Shown here in pieces: positions 30,042 to 38,789 of a stretch of DNA of 45,416 nucleotides (its first letter is position 1; the number at the start of each line of letters is the position of its first letter). Origin of the DNA: a virus; IMG/VR virus record IMGVR_UViG_3300021403_000021, positions 1 to 45,416 of that record; one strand, written 5' to 3'. The position numbers were made by a program, and so were the translations under genes. The notes beneath the pieces were generated by a model. That model worked only from the letters and a program-made list of their open reading frames with translations, was not told the DNA's origin and made no database searches.

Positions 30042-30404
30042 ATGCAGAATACACAGTTTACAAAGACGGTAGCTATTACTAACGCTGTTACTAATATGCT
30101 AAATCCGGCTACCTTGACTGGTGGTGTTAATGCACCATTTGCCAATACCTATATGTTGATTAAGCATATTCGTGTTGTCAATAAGACAGGTGGTGCAGTA
30201 ACTTTTAGCATGTTTAAAGGTGCTACTGGAGCGTCGGCTGCAGGAACTGAAATCGTAGGCAGTTCTCTGTCAGTTCCAGCTAATAGTTATGTTGACTTCT
30301 ACGGTCTTATCCGTCTTGACGTTGCAGACTTCTTAACTGCATCTGCTTCTGCTAATACCTCTCTGGTTGCAGAATTTGATGGAGAAATTGGAGTAACTCC
30401 ATAA
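30042..30404 (+). CDS. Small beta-sandwich virion protein, 120 aa
   Basis: It has a good ribosome site (AGAGGATAAG) and follows the fibre gene by ten bases. The sequence (MLIKHIRVVNKTGGAVTFSM, then SLSVPANSYVDFYGLIRLDV) is the typical pattern of a single jelly-roll domain found in phage fibre tips or decorations. It ends with a strand (VAEFDGEIGV). Confidence 0.6.
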   Translation: MQNTQFTKTVAITNAVTNMLNPATLTGGVNAPFANTYMLIKHIRVVNKTGGAVTFSMFKGATGASAAGTEIVGSSLSVPANSYVDFYGLIRLDVADFLTASASANTSLVAEFDGEIGVTP

Positions 30405-30407
30405 CCA

Positions 30408-30866
30408 ATGGCTGACACTGGGCTTCTAACAGCTCTCAGTCCTAATGAAATTGTAGGACTCACTTTAATAGGAGAAGCAAGAGGAGAACCTATTGAGGAT
30501 ATTGTTGCTGTAGGTAATGTTATCAAGAATAGACTTTATAGGATGGGAACTCCCTATAAGTCATATAATGATGTCTGCTTAGCAGATGAGCAATTCAGTT
30601 GCTGGAATAGTAATGATACTAATAGACCATTCCTAATTGATCTGGCTGCTAAGATGATTCATAATGAAGCTATTCTTGATCCTTATCTAGTCCAGTGTCT
30701 GTTTATTGCAGAAGGTATTGTAGCTAACAAGCTAATGGACAATACCAAATCTGCACAGTATTACATGGCTTCTACTCTGCTGAATTCGATTAAGATTCCG
30801 GTTTGGGCTAAGAATCGGAAGAATGACATAGTAAAAGGTAATCACACTTTCTTCTCATTACTTTAA
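30408..30866 (+). CDS. Cell wall hydrolase, SleB/Hydrolase_2-like
   Basis: The 152-residue protein has LTLIGEARGEP (Glu23 and Glu27), VAVGNVIKNRL, and DVCLADEQFSCWN. These three blocks define the cell-wall hydrolase family of SleB and related phage lysins, which cut peptidoglycan glycan strands with the first Glu as catalyst. There is no signal peptide. It is therefore either a holin-dependent lysin or a virion enzyme that opens the wall at entry. Its position inside the tail cluster favours the latter, but both remain possible. The length covers the catalytic domain only. Confidence 0.82.
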   Translation: MADTGLLTALSPNEIVGLTLIGEARGEPIEDIVAVGNVIKNRLYRMGTPYKSYNDVCLADEQFSCWNSNDTNRPFLIDLAAKMIHNEAILDPYLVQCLFIAEGIVANKLMDNTKSAQYYMASTLLNSIKIPVWAKNRKNDIVKGNHTFFSLL

Positions 30867-30873
30867 GGAAAAT

Positions 30874-31728
30874 ATGGCAGATCCATTACCGACTTACTAT
30901 TCTCCTATTCTTAGCCGTCCTCCTGTTCCTAGCACTACTGGAGCTTATGAGGATGCTTTAGAGAGGACTCCTTCTGATTATAATGATATTCAAGGTGCTT
31001 ATAAGACCTTGTTAGATCAAATCAGAAGCAATCCTAGTCAGCGGCTAACTGCTAACCCTTTGCAGTATGCTCAGTCAGGAGATGAAACTTCTGCACTTAG
31101 CTCATTACAGGGATTAGCTAGTAATGGTGGTTACTCTGCTCAGGACATTCAGGATCTGAGAGCTAGAGGTATTTCACCTATTAGAGCTGTCTATGCTAAT
31201 GCTGAGAGAGAGCTAGCTAGGTCTAGAGGACTTCAAGGCGGCTATAGTCCTAACTTTGCTGCTGTTTCTGCAAAGATGGCTAGAGATCAGTCACAACAGA
31301 TTGCTACTCAGACATCTAATGTTAACGCTGGCATTGCAGAGGATGTAGCTAAGAACAAATTAGCCGCAGCTCCTGCTTTTGCTTCAGCGGCTGGTTCTGA
31401 GGAATCAAAGAAACAGAACATTGATGCTCAGAACGAAGCAAACAGAGAATCTACCGATAGAGCTAACGTCGATATTCAGCAGAATGACCAAAATCGGCAG
31501 TTAAGCACTATTGATGCAATGAGAAGTCTCTACGGCACCACTCCTGCATTAGCTAGCACTTTTGGTTCTCAGGCTCTCGGAGCCGCTGGAATCAATAATG
31601 AGAATGCTAGAGCTACAGTAGCGGCTGGTGGAACTCCTTATGGTCAGTTTCCCGCAGGAGCTAAGATTAATCCTGCTTTTGCATCTGGTTATGGCGGCTC
31701 TGCTGCTAGATTTGCAAGAGGTTATTAA
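30874..31728 (+). CDS. Probable internal virion protein, 284 aa
   Basis: A mostly helical protein rich in Ala, Gln, Asn and Ser (SQQIATQTSNVNAGIAEDVA), with a Gly/Ala/Phe-rich C-terminus. It has a good ribosome site (AAGGAAAAT). Together with the next two genes it forms a three-gene set at the end of the virion operon, the place where podoviruses keep ejection proteins. The family is not recognised. Confidence 0.55.
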   Translation: MADPLPTYYSPILSRPPVPSTTGAYEDALERTPSDYNDIQGAYKTLLDQIRSNPSQRLTANPLQYAQSGDETSALSSLQGLASNGGYSAQDIQDLRARGISPIRAVYANAERELARSRGLQGGYSPNFAAVSAKMARDQSQQIATQTSNVNAGIAEDVAKNKLAAAPAFASAAGSEESKKQNIDAQNEANRESTDRANVDIQQNDQNRQLSTIDAMRSLYGTTPALASTFGSQALGAAGINNENARATVAAGGTPYGQFPAGAKINPAFASGYGGSAARFARGY

Positions 31729-32708
31729 TGATTCCTTTTAGCACATTAAGAACATCTCATCTTTATTCTGGGATGGCTGACAATCCTTTAGGGATTAATC
31801 CTCCTAGAGGTCCAGCTAATAATGGTCCTGATTGGATTACATCATTAGCATTACAACGTGGTGAGCAGGGTAGATCTAGATTACTGCAGATTGCAGATGC
31901 AGCCGCTCAGAGGCATCAGCAAGAGCAGGATCAGGTCAATGCGGCTGCTCATCCTAATGTTGTATTTAATCCTGGTATCAATCCTCTTCAGCAGGCTAAT
32001 CTTAATCTTAAGCAGCAGGCTGAACAAGGTAAGAATGAACGTGCTGATGAGAGTATTGCTTCTAGAGAGAAACTTGCTACTAGCTCTCTAAATGAGAAGC
32101 AGCAGTATGGTAATACAGTAAATGCCATTCGTTCTAAGATGGCTGATATTGCTAGCTTTAAGGCGCAGCATCCTAATGTTCAGATGTATGCTCCTAAAGG
32201 TGGTAATGTTCATTACTTTGATCCTGCACATCCTGAACTTGGAATGCAGGATACTGGTGTAGATACTGGTTCTTTAAGTCAGAAGGACGCTGCTGATTTA
32301 GGATTACAGAATCAACTAGCTGAAATTGCAGCTCGTGGAGATCAATCTCGACAGACTGATAGCCAAAGATCTAATGAGAATATCACAGCTATTGGTGCTA
32401 GAGGCTCTCAACAGAGATTGACCAATGCGGCTCGTGCATCTTCTGCAGCTACTAAGCCGCAATCTGAGAATGATAAGAAGGTTGGCTACTACAACAGAGC
32501 TATGGAGTTAGCTAACGATCCTGGCTTTGGTAAGTATATTGTAAAGGGTGATAAGGCTAATGACTTTAGCTTATCTCCAGATACGCCTCCTGATCTTTAT
32601 CATCAGATTAATGAGAAGATCTACGGAAATCCTGCTGCTCAGGATATTGATTTACCTGCTGAGAAGCATGAAGATCCTTTAGGCATCCTTTCTAAGGACC
32701 AGGAATGA
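31728..32708 (+). CDS. Probable internal virion protein, 326 aa
   Basis: A helical, Gln/Ala/Asn-rich protein with long coiled stretches (ADAAAQRHQQEQDQVNAAAH; QQANLNLKQQAEQGKNERA). The composition is like that of its upstream neighbour and of known ejection proteins. The start overlaps the previous stop (TAATG), and the stop overlaps the 1045-residue gene by four bases (ATGA). Confidence 0.55.
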   Translation: MIPFSTLRTSHLYSGMADNPLGINPPRGPANNGPDWITSLALQRGEQGRSRLLQIADAAAQRHQQEQDQVNAAAHPNVVFNPGINPLQQANLNLKQQAEQGKNERADESIASREKLATSSLNEKQQYGNTVNAIRSKMADIASFKAQHPNVQMYAPKGGNVHYFDPAHPELGMQDTGVDTGSLSQKDAADLGLQNQLAEIAARGDQSRQTDSQRSNENITAIGARGSQQRLTNAARASSAATKPQSENDKKVGYYNRAMELANDPGFGKYIVKGDKANDFSLSPDTPPDLYHQINEKIYGNPAAQDIDLPAEKHEDPLGILSKDQE

Positions 32709-35700
32709 GTGATTTAACTGACTTAATCAGAGCTAAATATCCTGATTCATATAAGGATATGTCTGATGAGGACCTGGAGAAGTCTGTCCTCGCTAAGTAT
32801 CCTCAATATAAGGATCTTGCATCTAAAGGAACAACTGATGCTAAGCCAGTTACATCTAATCCTGCTAAGGCTCAAAGTGCGCCAGCAGAACAGAAACCAA
32901 ATGATTCTAATGATGGTGAGAGATCTTCATTTCTCACGTCACTGTATAAAGCGGCAAATACTCCATTAACTGATGCTCCTAGTAGAGCTGCAGATTATCT
33001 ATCTAACATAATAGATCCTGGTAGAGGCACTACAGGATTAAAAAGTATTGCATCGGCATTCGTCGAAGGACTAGGCCACGAAATCAGTGGATTAACTAGT
33101 CCATTGTCTCTTGGCCTCGCGGGAGCCTCTGAGGGGGCTCAGGTCGCGTCAAAGGTGGGGGCTCCAATCATCGCATCGGGGCTCCGACGGGTCGCCCAGG
33201 CGGCCTCTATTCCAATTGTATCACAAGGGATTCACGATACTATCACCAAACCACGAATTGATGAAAAATTAGCTGGATTAGCTCAGACAGTTTTAGGTGG
33301 GGCGGGATTAGCTGAGGGGAATCTTGGAAAGATCGGAGAGGCGGCTAAAGATAATTCTCCTGTTTCCAGCGGAACTCCTATCAATGTAGATATCCCTAAG
33401 ACTATTACTGAACAACCACGCCCTGCTGGTCCTTGGGAAGGTAATCCGGTAACAGAGTCTAAGATTAAACCAAAATCGGCTGAAGATCTTGCTTATGACA
33501 TTGCTCGTGAGAAGTTTAACATGGGCAAGGATTTGCCTCAGGATAATAAGGTTACTAAGCCTACTGCTACTTTCAAGGGATTTCAGGAAGATCCAGAAGG
33601 TGGTGAATTTCCTATGTTTGATATTAAAGGGGGAGATTCGCATGGATCTACAGTAACTGAAAGTGGATTAAAGAAATTAGGAATTGAAGTTCCTGAAGTT
33701 CCTGATAATCCTAATCGTATCTCAGATGAAGAGTTTCAGCGTAGGAATGCTGCATCTACTGAGCCTAAAGCTAAGTTAGTATTAAGTGACCCAGATAGAT
33801 ATGAGCAAACTAGACAGTTCTTTAAAGATGATATTGAAAGGATGAAAGCAGAACGCCTGGCTAGAGAATCAGATCCTACATACCAAGCATCTCAGAAAGC
33901 AAAAATGGATGATTGGAATAATATGCAGCAGAATCTAAGAATCAATAGCCAGGTAGAGAAAGAGTTTGGAATGGGGATAGGTGGTGACTTTTATAAGAGC
34001 TATGATAAGTTATCACCGTCAGATAAAGCTGCATTTGATGCTAGGTTTGAGGAGTTAAAAAATCAAAATAAGCCAAAAAATACTATTGATGTAACTCCTA
34101 CTAAAGTAGAAGATGTAGCTAAAGACTTTGGCGGCAACGGCCATCCTGACGATGCTGACTATGTAAGTAGAGTTCTATCTAAAGTAGCTCCAAAAGGTGA
34201 ACCTGGATTATCAGTAGAGAAAGCTGATATTGGTTCTCACATCGTCTATAGAAATCCAGATGGGGATCCTATCGGAGTTGCTCACGTAGTTACTGATAAG
34301 GATGGAACTAATCTCGTTCAGGATCTCGCAGTTGATAAATCCAAAGGTCTATTAACTGGCAGAGCGGCTAAAGCAATTGGACAGAAGTTAGACGAAGTTG
34401 GTGCAACTGAAGCATCTGGAACTATGTCCAATGATGCTACTAACTTTCAGTCCAAGAAGAATACTGTAGCACCTAACTTTGGTAAGGATAAGAAGTATAA
34501 CGATTATATCCAAAATAACATCTTTCCAGAAAAGACGCCTGAGGATGCAGCTAATAGAATCTTACTAGGTAAGTCTGGAGAGGGTTCAGTTCCTCCTGAA
34601 AATACAGACTCAGCCCATGTAGTAGGAGAGGCACCAGAATCACCAGATAAAGCTCCACCTAGAAATGTTGATTTACTGACTAGATTAGCTAATTTAGGTA
34701 GTAAAACTACTAGAACTGTTCTTGGGACTCATATCCCAGGAACTGCTATTTCATTTCACGGATTTAATGAGGTAGTTAGAAATACTTTATTTGGTTCTGA
34801 TTATAATCCGCTAAGTGCAGCATCTAGAGGAGTTGATGCTCTGCATATGCTGGTCAGGCCAGGTAAAGCTGCTGAGTTTTTAGATCTTAATAAAGATAAT
34901 CTTGCAAAAGCTATGCAAGATGGTAAACTAACAGCACAAATCAATGATGTAAATACGGCTAGCATGTTTAAAGGTAGCAATCCAGTTTCTAGAACCTTAA
35001 ACTATTTAACCGATCCTAAGCCGTTATTTCAACAGGTTATTCCTGCTCTCAAGTTAAAGGCTTATACCAAACTTGTAGCTGAGATGCAAGGTAAAGGTGT
35101 TCCTTATAAGTATGCTGCTTTAAGGGCTGGAGAAGCTACTAATAATATTTTTGGTGGTCTTAACCTTGAGCAGTTACAGAGAAGTCCTATTACTCAAAAA
35201 TTATTTAGGGCTACAGCTTTAGCACCTGACTGGTTAGAGACCAATGCTAGACTTGGGCAGGGGATTGCTAAATCTATTGGTAGACTCAGTGATCCAGAGT
35301 TAAAGGCTTATCGGGTAGGAGCGGCTAACTTCCTAGGATCGTATATTATTGGTAACATTATTAATGCTATCAATAATAATGGTAAGTTCTCATTTCAGAA
35401 CGATCCAGGGCATGAGTTAGATATTGCTAGTGGTAAAGATTCTGCTGGTAGGGTTCGCTATCTTAGACCATATGGAACTTCTATGGATATGGTCAGAATC
35501 CCATTAGCTATTGCTCATTCAGCAGTTAATGGAAATCTGGGTGAGTCATTTAATATGCTCCGTAGCAGAGCATCTGAACCATTACAATTTGCTACTGATT
35601 TAATGACTAACTCAGACTGGAAAGGTGATCCTATTTATGATAAAAATAAATATGGGAAGCCTTTAAATTATACACAGCAAACAGCTAACTTTGCTAATGA

Positions 35701-35842
35701 TGCTGTTGGTCATTTTGCACCCACAGGAATCGACTCTGGTCTTAACTACTATCAAGGTAAAATTTCTCCAGAAGAATTTGCATCTAGAGTTCTCCAGTTA
35801 CCATTAGGTTATAAGAAACCTGCTAAGTCTGCTCGCCGTTAG
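32705..35842 (+). CDS. Large internal/ejection protein, 1045 aa
   Basis: The last rightward gene. The N-terminus (SDLTDLIRAKYPDSYKDMSD) is a short helical motif often seen at the start of phage internal proteins. A hydrophobic Ala/Gly stretch follows (about residues 120-175), then a long charged region, and a helical C-terminal domain (from about residue 660) with Gly/Ala-rich helices. Size, position and composition suggest an ejected inner-core protein that helps DNA across the envelope. The segment at about 33106-33210 is far more GC-rich than its surroundings and uses codons such as CTC, GCG and GGG that are rare nearby. The end overlaps the convergent gene by 20 bases. Confidence 0.6.
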   Translation: MSDLTDLIRAKYPDSYKDMSDEDLEKSVLAKYPQYKDLASKGTTDAKPVTSNPAKAQSAPAEQKPNDSNDGERSSFLTSLYKAANTPLTDAPSRAADYLSNIIDPGRGTTGLKSIASAFVEGLGHEISGLTSPLSLGLAGASEGAQVASKVGAPIIASGLRRVAQAASIPIVSQGIHDTITKPRIDEKLAGLAQTVLGGAGLAEGNLGKIGEAAKDNSPVSSGTPINVDIPKTITEQPRPAGPWEGNPVTESKIKPKSAEDLAYDIAREKFNMGKDLPQDNKVTKPTATFKGFQEDPEGGEFPMFDIKGGDSHGSTVTESGLKKLGIEVPEVPDNPNRISDEEFQRRNAASTEPKAKLVLSDPDRYEQTRQFFKDDIERMKAERLARESDPTYQASQKAKMDDWNNMQQNLRINSQVEKEFGMGIGGDFYKSYDKLSPSDKAAFDARFEELKNQNKPKNTIDVTPTKVEDVAKDFGGNGHPDDADYVSRVLSKVAPKGEPGLSVEKADIGSHIVYRNPDGDPIGVAHVVTDKDGTNLVQDLAVDKSKGLLTGRAAKAIGQKLDEVGATEASGTMSNDATNFQSKKNTVAPNFGKDKKYNDYIQNNIFPEKTPEDAANRILLGKSGEGSVPPENTDSAHVVGEAPESPDKAPPRNVDLLTRLANLGSKTTRTVLGTHIPGTAISFHGFNEVVRNTLFGSDYNPLSAASRGVDALHMLVRPGKAAEFLDLNKDNLAKAMQDGKLTAQINDVNTASMFKGSNPVSRTLNYLTDPKPLFQQVIPALKLKAYTKLVAEMQGKGVPYKYAALRAGEATNNIFGGLNLEQLQRSPITQKLFRATALAPDWLETNARLGQGIAKSIGRLSDPELKAYRVGAANFLGSYIIGNIINAINNNGKFSFQNDPGHELDIASGKDSAGRVRYLRPYGTSMDMVRIPLAIAHSAVNGNLGESFNMLRSRASEPLQFATDLMTNSDWKGDPIYDKNKYGKPLNYTQQTANFANDAVGHFAPTGIDSGLNYYQGKISPEEFASRVLQLPLGYKKPAKSARR

Positions 35843-36014
35843 TATATTCTAGCGGTGCTGTTCTACCAATCAACAGTTCGCTAGCTGCTTTACCACAGAA
35901 TATACATTTATCATCACTTCTACCTATAAGGTGGTCATTATATCTCTCACAAGGAAAATAATGACCACCTTTCTTATAAGCATCCCTGACCTTTTGTAGT
36001 CTCTTCTCTGGCAT
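35823..36014 (-). CDS. Small zinc-binding protein, 63 aa
   Basis: ATG 36014 has GGAG nine bases upstream and lies inside the end of the preceding gene. The motif PCERYNDHLI...DKCIFCG gives Cys, His, and a CxxC pair, a likely single zinc knuckle. It is the last leftward gene and converges with the 1045-residue gene with a 20-base overlap; no terminator is seen between them. Function unknown. Confidence 0.6.
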   Translation of the reverse strand: MPEKRLQKVRDAYKKGGHYFPCERYNDHLIGRSDDKCIFCGKAASELLIGRTAPLEYTNGEQT

Positions 36015-36609
36015 CACTCTTACTCCCAAACATCTGCAACCTACGAGCTTCACTAGTTAGCTTATACTTATCTTCCTCAGACAGATTTCTGTAGATAAGT
36101 AGAATCTCTTCATCTCTGCTATCTACTGGACCAGGATCTCTCTTAGACTTCCATAACTCGCTCTCTACAGTCTGATTATGGAGAGGAATTGTAAAGTCTC
36201 TTTTACCTTCAACTATTAATCTACTAAGTGGAGAGTTTACAAAATCTTTAACTGTATCCATATGAGCTTGATGGTCATCATATGAACTAATACTTAAAGT
36301 CCTCCCTTGAAGCTGATTGATATGATAAGCAGCCCAGAGAGCACAATAGGTAGTTATATCTTTAAAGGAGTCAATAATAGACTCGTTGTTTGGAACTTTA
36401 TTCCTACCTAGTAAACTACCTAATCTGGCCAGTTTAACGGCTACCAAATTAGCAAAGGACTTATCAATCTCATTCCTGAACCAAGAGGAGATTTCTGCCA
36501 TCCTCTCAAAGTTCTCAAATGTTCCGTTCGTAGTATAATCATCATTCTTCTTCTCATGAAGAATTTTGATCTCTTCAAGTAATTGAAGGAACTCTGGGCT
36601 TTTCGGCAT
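35974..36609 (-). CDS. MazG/DUF1599-like nucleotide-associated protein, 211 aa
   Basis: The first 120 residues contain LLEEIKILHEKKNDDYTTNG, an N-F-E-R-M region, VAVKLARLGSLLG, and SIIDSFKDITTYCALWAAYH. This order (KNDDY ... KLARL ... ES..D...D...Y) is seen in a phage all-alpha family related to MazG, annotated as nucleotide-modification-associated or DUF1599/DUF6378. It is thought to act on nucleotides. The C-terminal 90 residues are a separate charged segment with no match. It is adjacent to other metabolism genes. Confidence 0.6.
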   Translation of the reverse strand: MPKSPEFLQLLEEIKILHEKKNDDYTTNGTFENFERMAEISSWFRNEIDKSFANLVAVKLARLGSLLGRNKVPNNESIIDSFKDITTYCALWAAYHINQLQGRTLSISSYDDHQAHMDTVKDFVNSPLSRLIVEGKRDFTIPLHNQTVESELWKSKRDPGPVDSRDEEILLIYRNLSEEDKYKLTSEARRLQMFGSKSDAREETTKGQGCL

Positions 36610-36644
36610 GATGCAACCTCAATGTAATCTTCATTGACTTCCAT

Positions 36645-36845
36645 TTATGAATCGGTATCTTTTTCTTCCTTCGGTATCTCTTGCACAGGTGCATCTGGTA
36701 TACTAAGGTCCTCCTTCTGTCTAGCAATATAATCCTCTACAATCTCTCTACCTTTAGTAGAAGGTTTACCATCTCCCATGAGATATAGAATTCTATAATC
36801 ATCTGCAGTCAATCTAAATGTAACAGTTCTATCTCTTTTCATCAT
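36645..36845 (-). CDS. Ribbon-helix-helix-like protein, 66 aa
   Basis: The sequence RTVTFRLTADDYRILYLMGD followed by a second helix (STKGREIVEDYIARQ) fits a ribbon-helix-helix DNA-binding fold, in which the first strand contacts DNA. An acidic/proline tail of about 20 residues follows. The start (ATG 36845 or 36842) overlaps the upstream gene by about 17 bases. It is the best candidate for a phage DNA-binding regulator in this window. Confidence 0.55.
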   Translation of the reverse strand: MMKRDRTVTFRLTADDYRILYLMGDGKPSTKGREIVEDYIARQKEDLSIPDAPVQEIPKEEKDTDS

Positions 36846-37041
36846 CTCTCTGTCCTTCTATTTTAGTGATACTGCTAGGATGAAACTTATCAAAAACAAA
36901 ACTATTATACCCAGTATCTAAGACATCTAGATCGTAGTATCTAACAGTTCTAGCGGATATACAGATATGTTCTCCATCAAACTCCATTTCTATCTTACCA
37001 GTATATTCGAAGGTCATCACTTTAGTGTGAACTATAATCAT
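36829..37041 (-). CDS. Hypothetical protein, 70 aa
   Basis: A beta-rich small protein (VMTFEYTGKIEMEFDGEHIC). ATG 37041 overlaps the previous stop as ATGA. Its stop lies inside the start of the ribbon-helix-helix gene. No family is recognised. Confidence 0.6.
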   Translation of the reverse strand: MIIVHTKVMTFEYTGKIEMEFDGEHICISARTVRYYDLDVLDTGYNSFVFDKFHPSSITKIEGQRDDEKR

Positions 37042-37601
37042 TTTTTACACTGACAAGTAAAGCATTCAAACATTACTTCTGGTCCTACGAATGCTGCTTC
37101 TATTACTGCACCACAAGTCTTACAAGCTAGAGGTCTTTTTGGTTTTGGCTGTTTTCTTGGTTCTGTGTCGTAACGGATATTATAAAACTCAGAGTTAAAC
37201 CAAGAAAACGGATCATAACCCTGCTTCTGCTTTTCTTCGTAAGACTTCCTATACTGCTCGTCTGTTCTTCTAGCTCTTTCTCTGGCTTCTTGTTCTCTAG
37301 TTTCTCTTTCTTTAGCTTCTCTAGCTCTAGATTCTCTAGCTTTCTTTATAAAATCTGCATACTGCTCCCAATCATACTGGTATCCGCTATCTAATCTATC
37401 AAAACCGCTCCAAGTTCCTGGTTGTTGTCTTTGCTGAGGAGGAACTGGAGCTTTTCTCTTTCCAGAACCGTCATACGCAGTAAATACAAACTCAGCCTCT
37501 GCTAGAAGCTTACACACCTTCCGAGCGGCTAAATTAGCTTCATTTTCATTTGGATTATTATTTGCTAGCTTTGCTAGCTTAATCAGACGGTCGTAGTCCA
37601 T
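37038..37601 (-). CDS. DUF2786 domain plus zinc ribbon, 187 aa
   Basis: The N-terminal 40 residues (LIKLAKLANNNPNENEANLA then ARKVCKLLAEAEF) match the DUF2786 helical pattern common in phage and plasmid proteins. A long Arg/Glu helix with repeats of RE/EA follows (residues about 85-130). The protein ends in a zinc ribbon: CKTCG and CFTCQC. The start overlaps the upstream gene by 23 bases, and the stop overlaps the next start (ATGA). Its function is unknown. Confidence 0.7.
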   Translation of the reverse strand: MDYDRLIKLAKLANNNPNENEANLAARKVCKLLAEAEFVFTAYDGSGKRKAPVPPQQRQQPGTWSGFDRLDSGYQYDWEQYADFIKKARESRAREAKERETREQEARERARRTDEQYRKSYEEKQKQGYDPFSWFNSEFYNIRYDTEPRKQPKPKRPLACKTCGAVIEAAFVGPEVMFECFTCQCKK

Positions 37602-37839
37602 TTTGAACTTTTTCTTTAAATTTGGTCCATCGTTCTATCATTATATCACATATCTCAACTATATCTTCTTTAGGCCATTGGGTATATTTACCATTATCAT
37701 CCCAATCACCAGTAGATATCTGACTATCATAACCTTCTGTCAAATCAAAGTATTCATCATCATCTGGAGCTAATCCTATAATACCATGATTAGCGTATAT
37801 TTCTCTACCTGATTTTAGCTTTAGAGAATCACGCGCCAT
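37579..37839 (-). CDS. Hypothetical acidic protein, 86 aa
   Basis: An acidic protein (PDDDEYFDLTEGYDSQ) with one tryptophan-containing helix near the end (IMIERWTKFKEKV). It overlaps neighbours on both sides (23 and 19 bases). No family is recognised. Confidence 0.6.
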   Translation of the reverse strand: MARDSLKLKSGREIYANHGIIGLAPDDDEYFDLTEGYDSQISTGDWDDNGKYTQWPKEDIVEICDIMIERWTKFKEKVQNGLRPSD

Positions 37840-38027
37840 AAAAAGCCTGCATATGTATCTACTCCTCTAGAATCAGTCCACCCATCTAATTTACGGCTAC
37901 GATCTATCCTCCTAGTAAACATATAGTCATCCAGATTTACTTTCTCCCTCCCATAGAAATAATCCCAAAACCAATCTAGCTGATTATAGCTAGGAAGAAA
38001 GTAAACTCTATTATTTGGATGAGCCAT
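37821..38027 (-). CDS. Hypothetical aromatic-rich protein, 68 aa
   Basis: It starts five bases after the CCA end of the tRNA and has no ribosome site of its own, so after tRNA 3' maturation its mRNA would begin almost at the start codon. The protein is rich in Trp and Tyr (YNQLDWFWDYFYGREKVN). No family is recognised. Confidence 0.6.
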   Translation of the reverse strand: MAHPNNRVYFLPSYNQLDWFWDYFYGREKVNLDDYMFTRRIDRSRKLDGWTDSRGVDTYAGFLWRVIL

Positions 38028-38032
38028 AGTTT

Positions 38033-38119
38033 TGGTGCAGGCGAAAGGACTCGAACCTTCAATCCCTTACGGGCCTTTGGTTTTAAGCCAAATGCGTATA
38101 CCAGTTCCGCCACGCCTGC
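38033..38119 (-). tRNA. tRNA-Leu (anticodon UAA)
   Basis: Minus-strand reading gives a 7-bp acceptor stem (GCAGGCG with CGCCTGC), a D arm, an anticodon stem TTTGG/CCAAA around the loop CTTAAAA (anticodon TAA), a long variable arm (GGCCCGTAAGGGATT) typical of leucine, a T arm with TTCGAGT, discriminator A and an encoded CCA. It is the only tRNA found. It would read UUA and UUG, and TTA is the common leucine codon in the phage genes. Confidence 0.97.
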
Positions 38120-38130
38120 CTTATTAAAAT

Positions 38131-38289
38131 TTAGTCAGTCATTAGGAGATAATATTTATTGGACCCATCTTCAATACCATGAATCTCTTCTTTAATTGCA
38201 TACTCCTCATCATCAAAGTCATTTGCAATACGAATATCTCTATTTTGATCTAACACCTTCAATATCTCAATCAGTTCTTTTACAGTCAT
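38131..38289 (-). CDS. Hypothetical acidic protein, 52 aa
   Basis: ATG 38289 overlaps the upstream stop (ATGA). The product begins MTVKELIEILKVLDQNRDIR, a pattern common in small phage proteins in which a helix precedes a strand. It continues as an acidic strand region. It lies just upstream of the tRNA on the same transcript. Confidence 0.65.
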   Translation of the reverse strand: MTVKELIEILKVLDQNRDIRIANDFDDEEYAIKEEIHGIEDGSNKYYLLMTD

Positions 38290-38459
38290 TTTACTACCTC
38301 TACCATTTGAGTAAGCATCTTCTCAAGTTGAAGCTTTACCTCATGTCTCACTAATAATTCAACCTTATCATCAAACTTCTTATCTATCATTAAACTAAGT
38401 TTATTTACGATAGTTTCATTAATATACTGCTGAATTGACCTATCATCATTAAAATTCAT
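38286..38459 (-). CDS. Hypothetical helical protein, 57 aa
   Basis: ATG 38459 follows GAGGTAAAA. The product is a single long amphipathic helical region (LVRHEVKLQLEKMLTQMVEV), probably a coiled-coil dimer. The stop overlaps the next start by ATGA. Function unknown. Confidence 0.6.
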   Translation of the reverse strand: MNFNDDRSIQQYINETIVNKLSLMIDKKFDDKVELLVRHEVKLQLEKMLTQMVEVVK

Positions 38460-38466
38460 TTTTACC

Positions 38467-38649
38467 TCAGCTAATCTTGAATATTTCTATTTTAGACGGC
38501 TCATCATCAAATGTAATAGCTCTTATTTTCTCTAATACATTTGACAGATGATTATCAAAGATCACAAACTGAATATACTTACCTACATCTGTTCTAGGAG
38601 AAGCGTCAAAATAGACTATTACTCTCCACTTCTGCACGTTTTGTAGCAT
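38467..38649 (-). CDS. Hypothetical protein, 60 aa
   Basis: A small beta-alpha-beta protein (WRVIVYFDASPRTDVGKYIQ) whose start overlaps the preceding stop by one base (TAATG). No family is recognised. Confidence 0.6.
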   Translation of the reverse strand: MLQNVQKWRVIVYFDASPRTDVGKYIQFVIFDNHLSNVLEKIRAITFDDEPSKIEIFKIS

Positions 38650-38789
38650 TATTCAAACCTCAGATATTCAAACCGTTCCTCAATATAACCAAGTGAATTA
38701 TACCTGTGTTTACAGGCAAATTCATGAAGTCTATTGGTTATATTAGAATCAAGCGTCTTAGCTATCTCAAGGAAGAAGCCTAACGTCAA
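38649..38789 (-). CDS. Hypothetical short protein, about 46 aa, start unsure
   Basis: The frame ends with TAATG, coupled to the next gene, which supports translation. The upstream boundary is unclear. A TTG at 38789 gives MTLGFFLEIAKTLDSNITNR and overlaps the cold-shock gene by 23 bases. A longer frame to 38867 would overlap it by about 100 bases and is less likely. Confidence 0.45.
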   Translation of the reverse strand: MTLGFFLEIAKTLDSNITNRLHEFACKHRYNSLGYIEERFEYLRFE

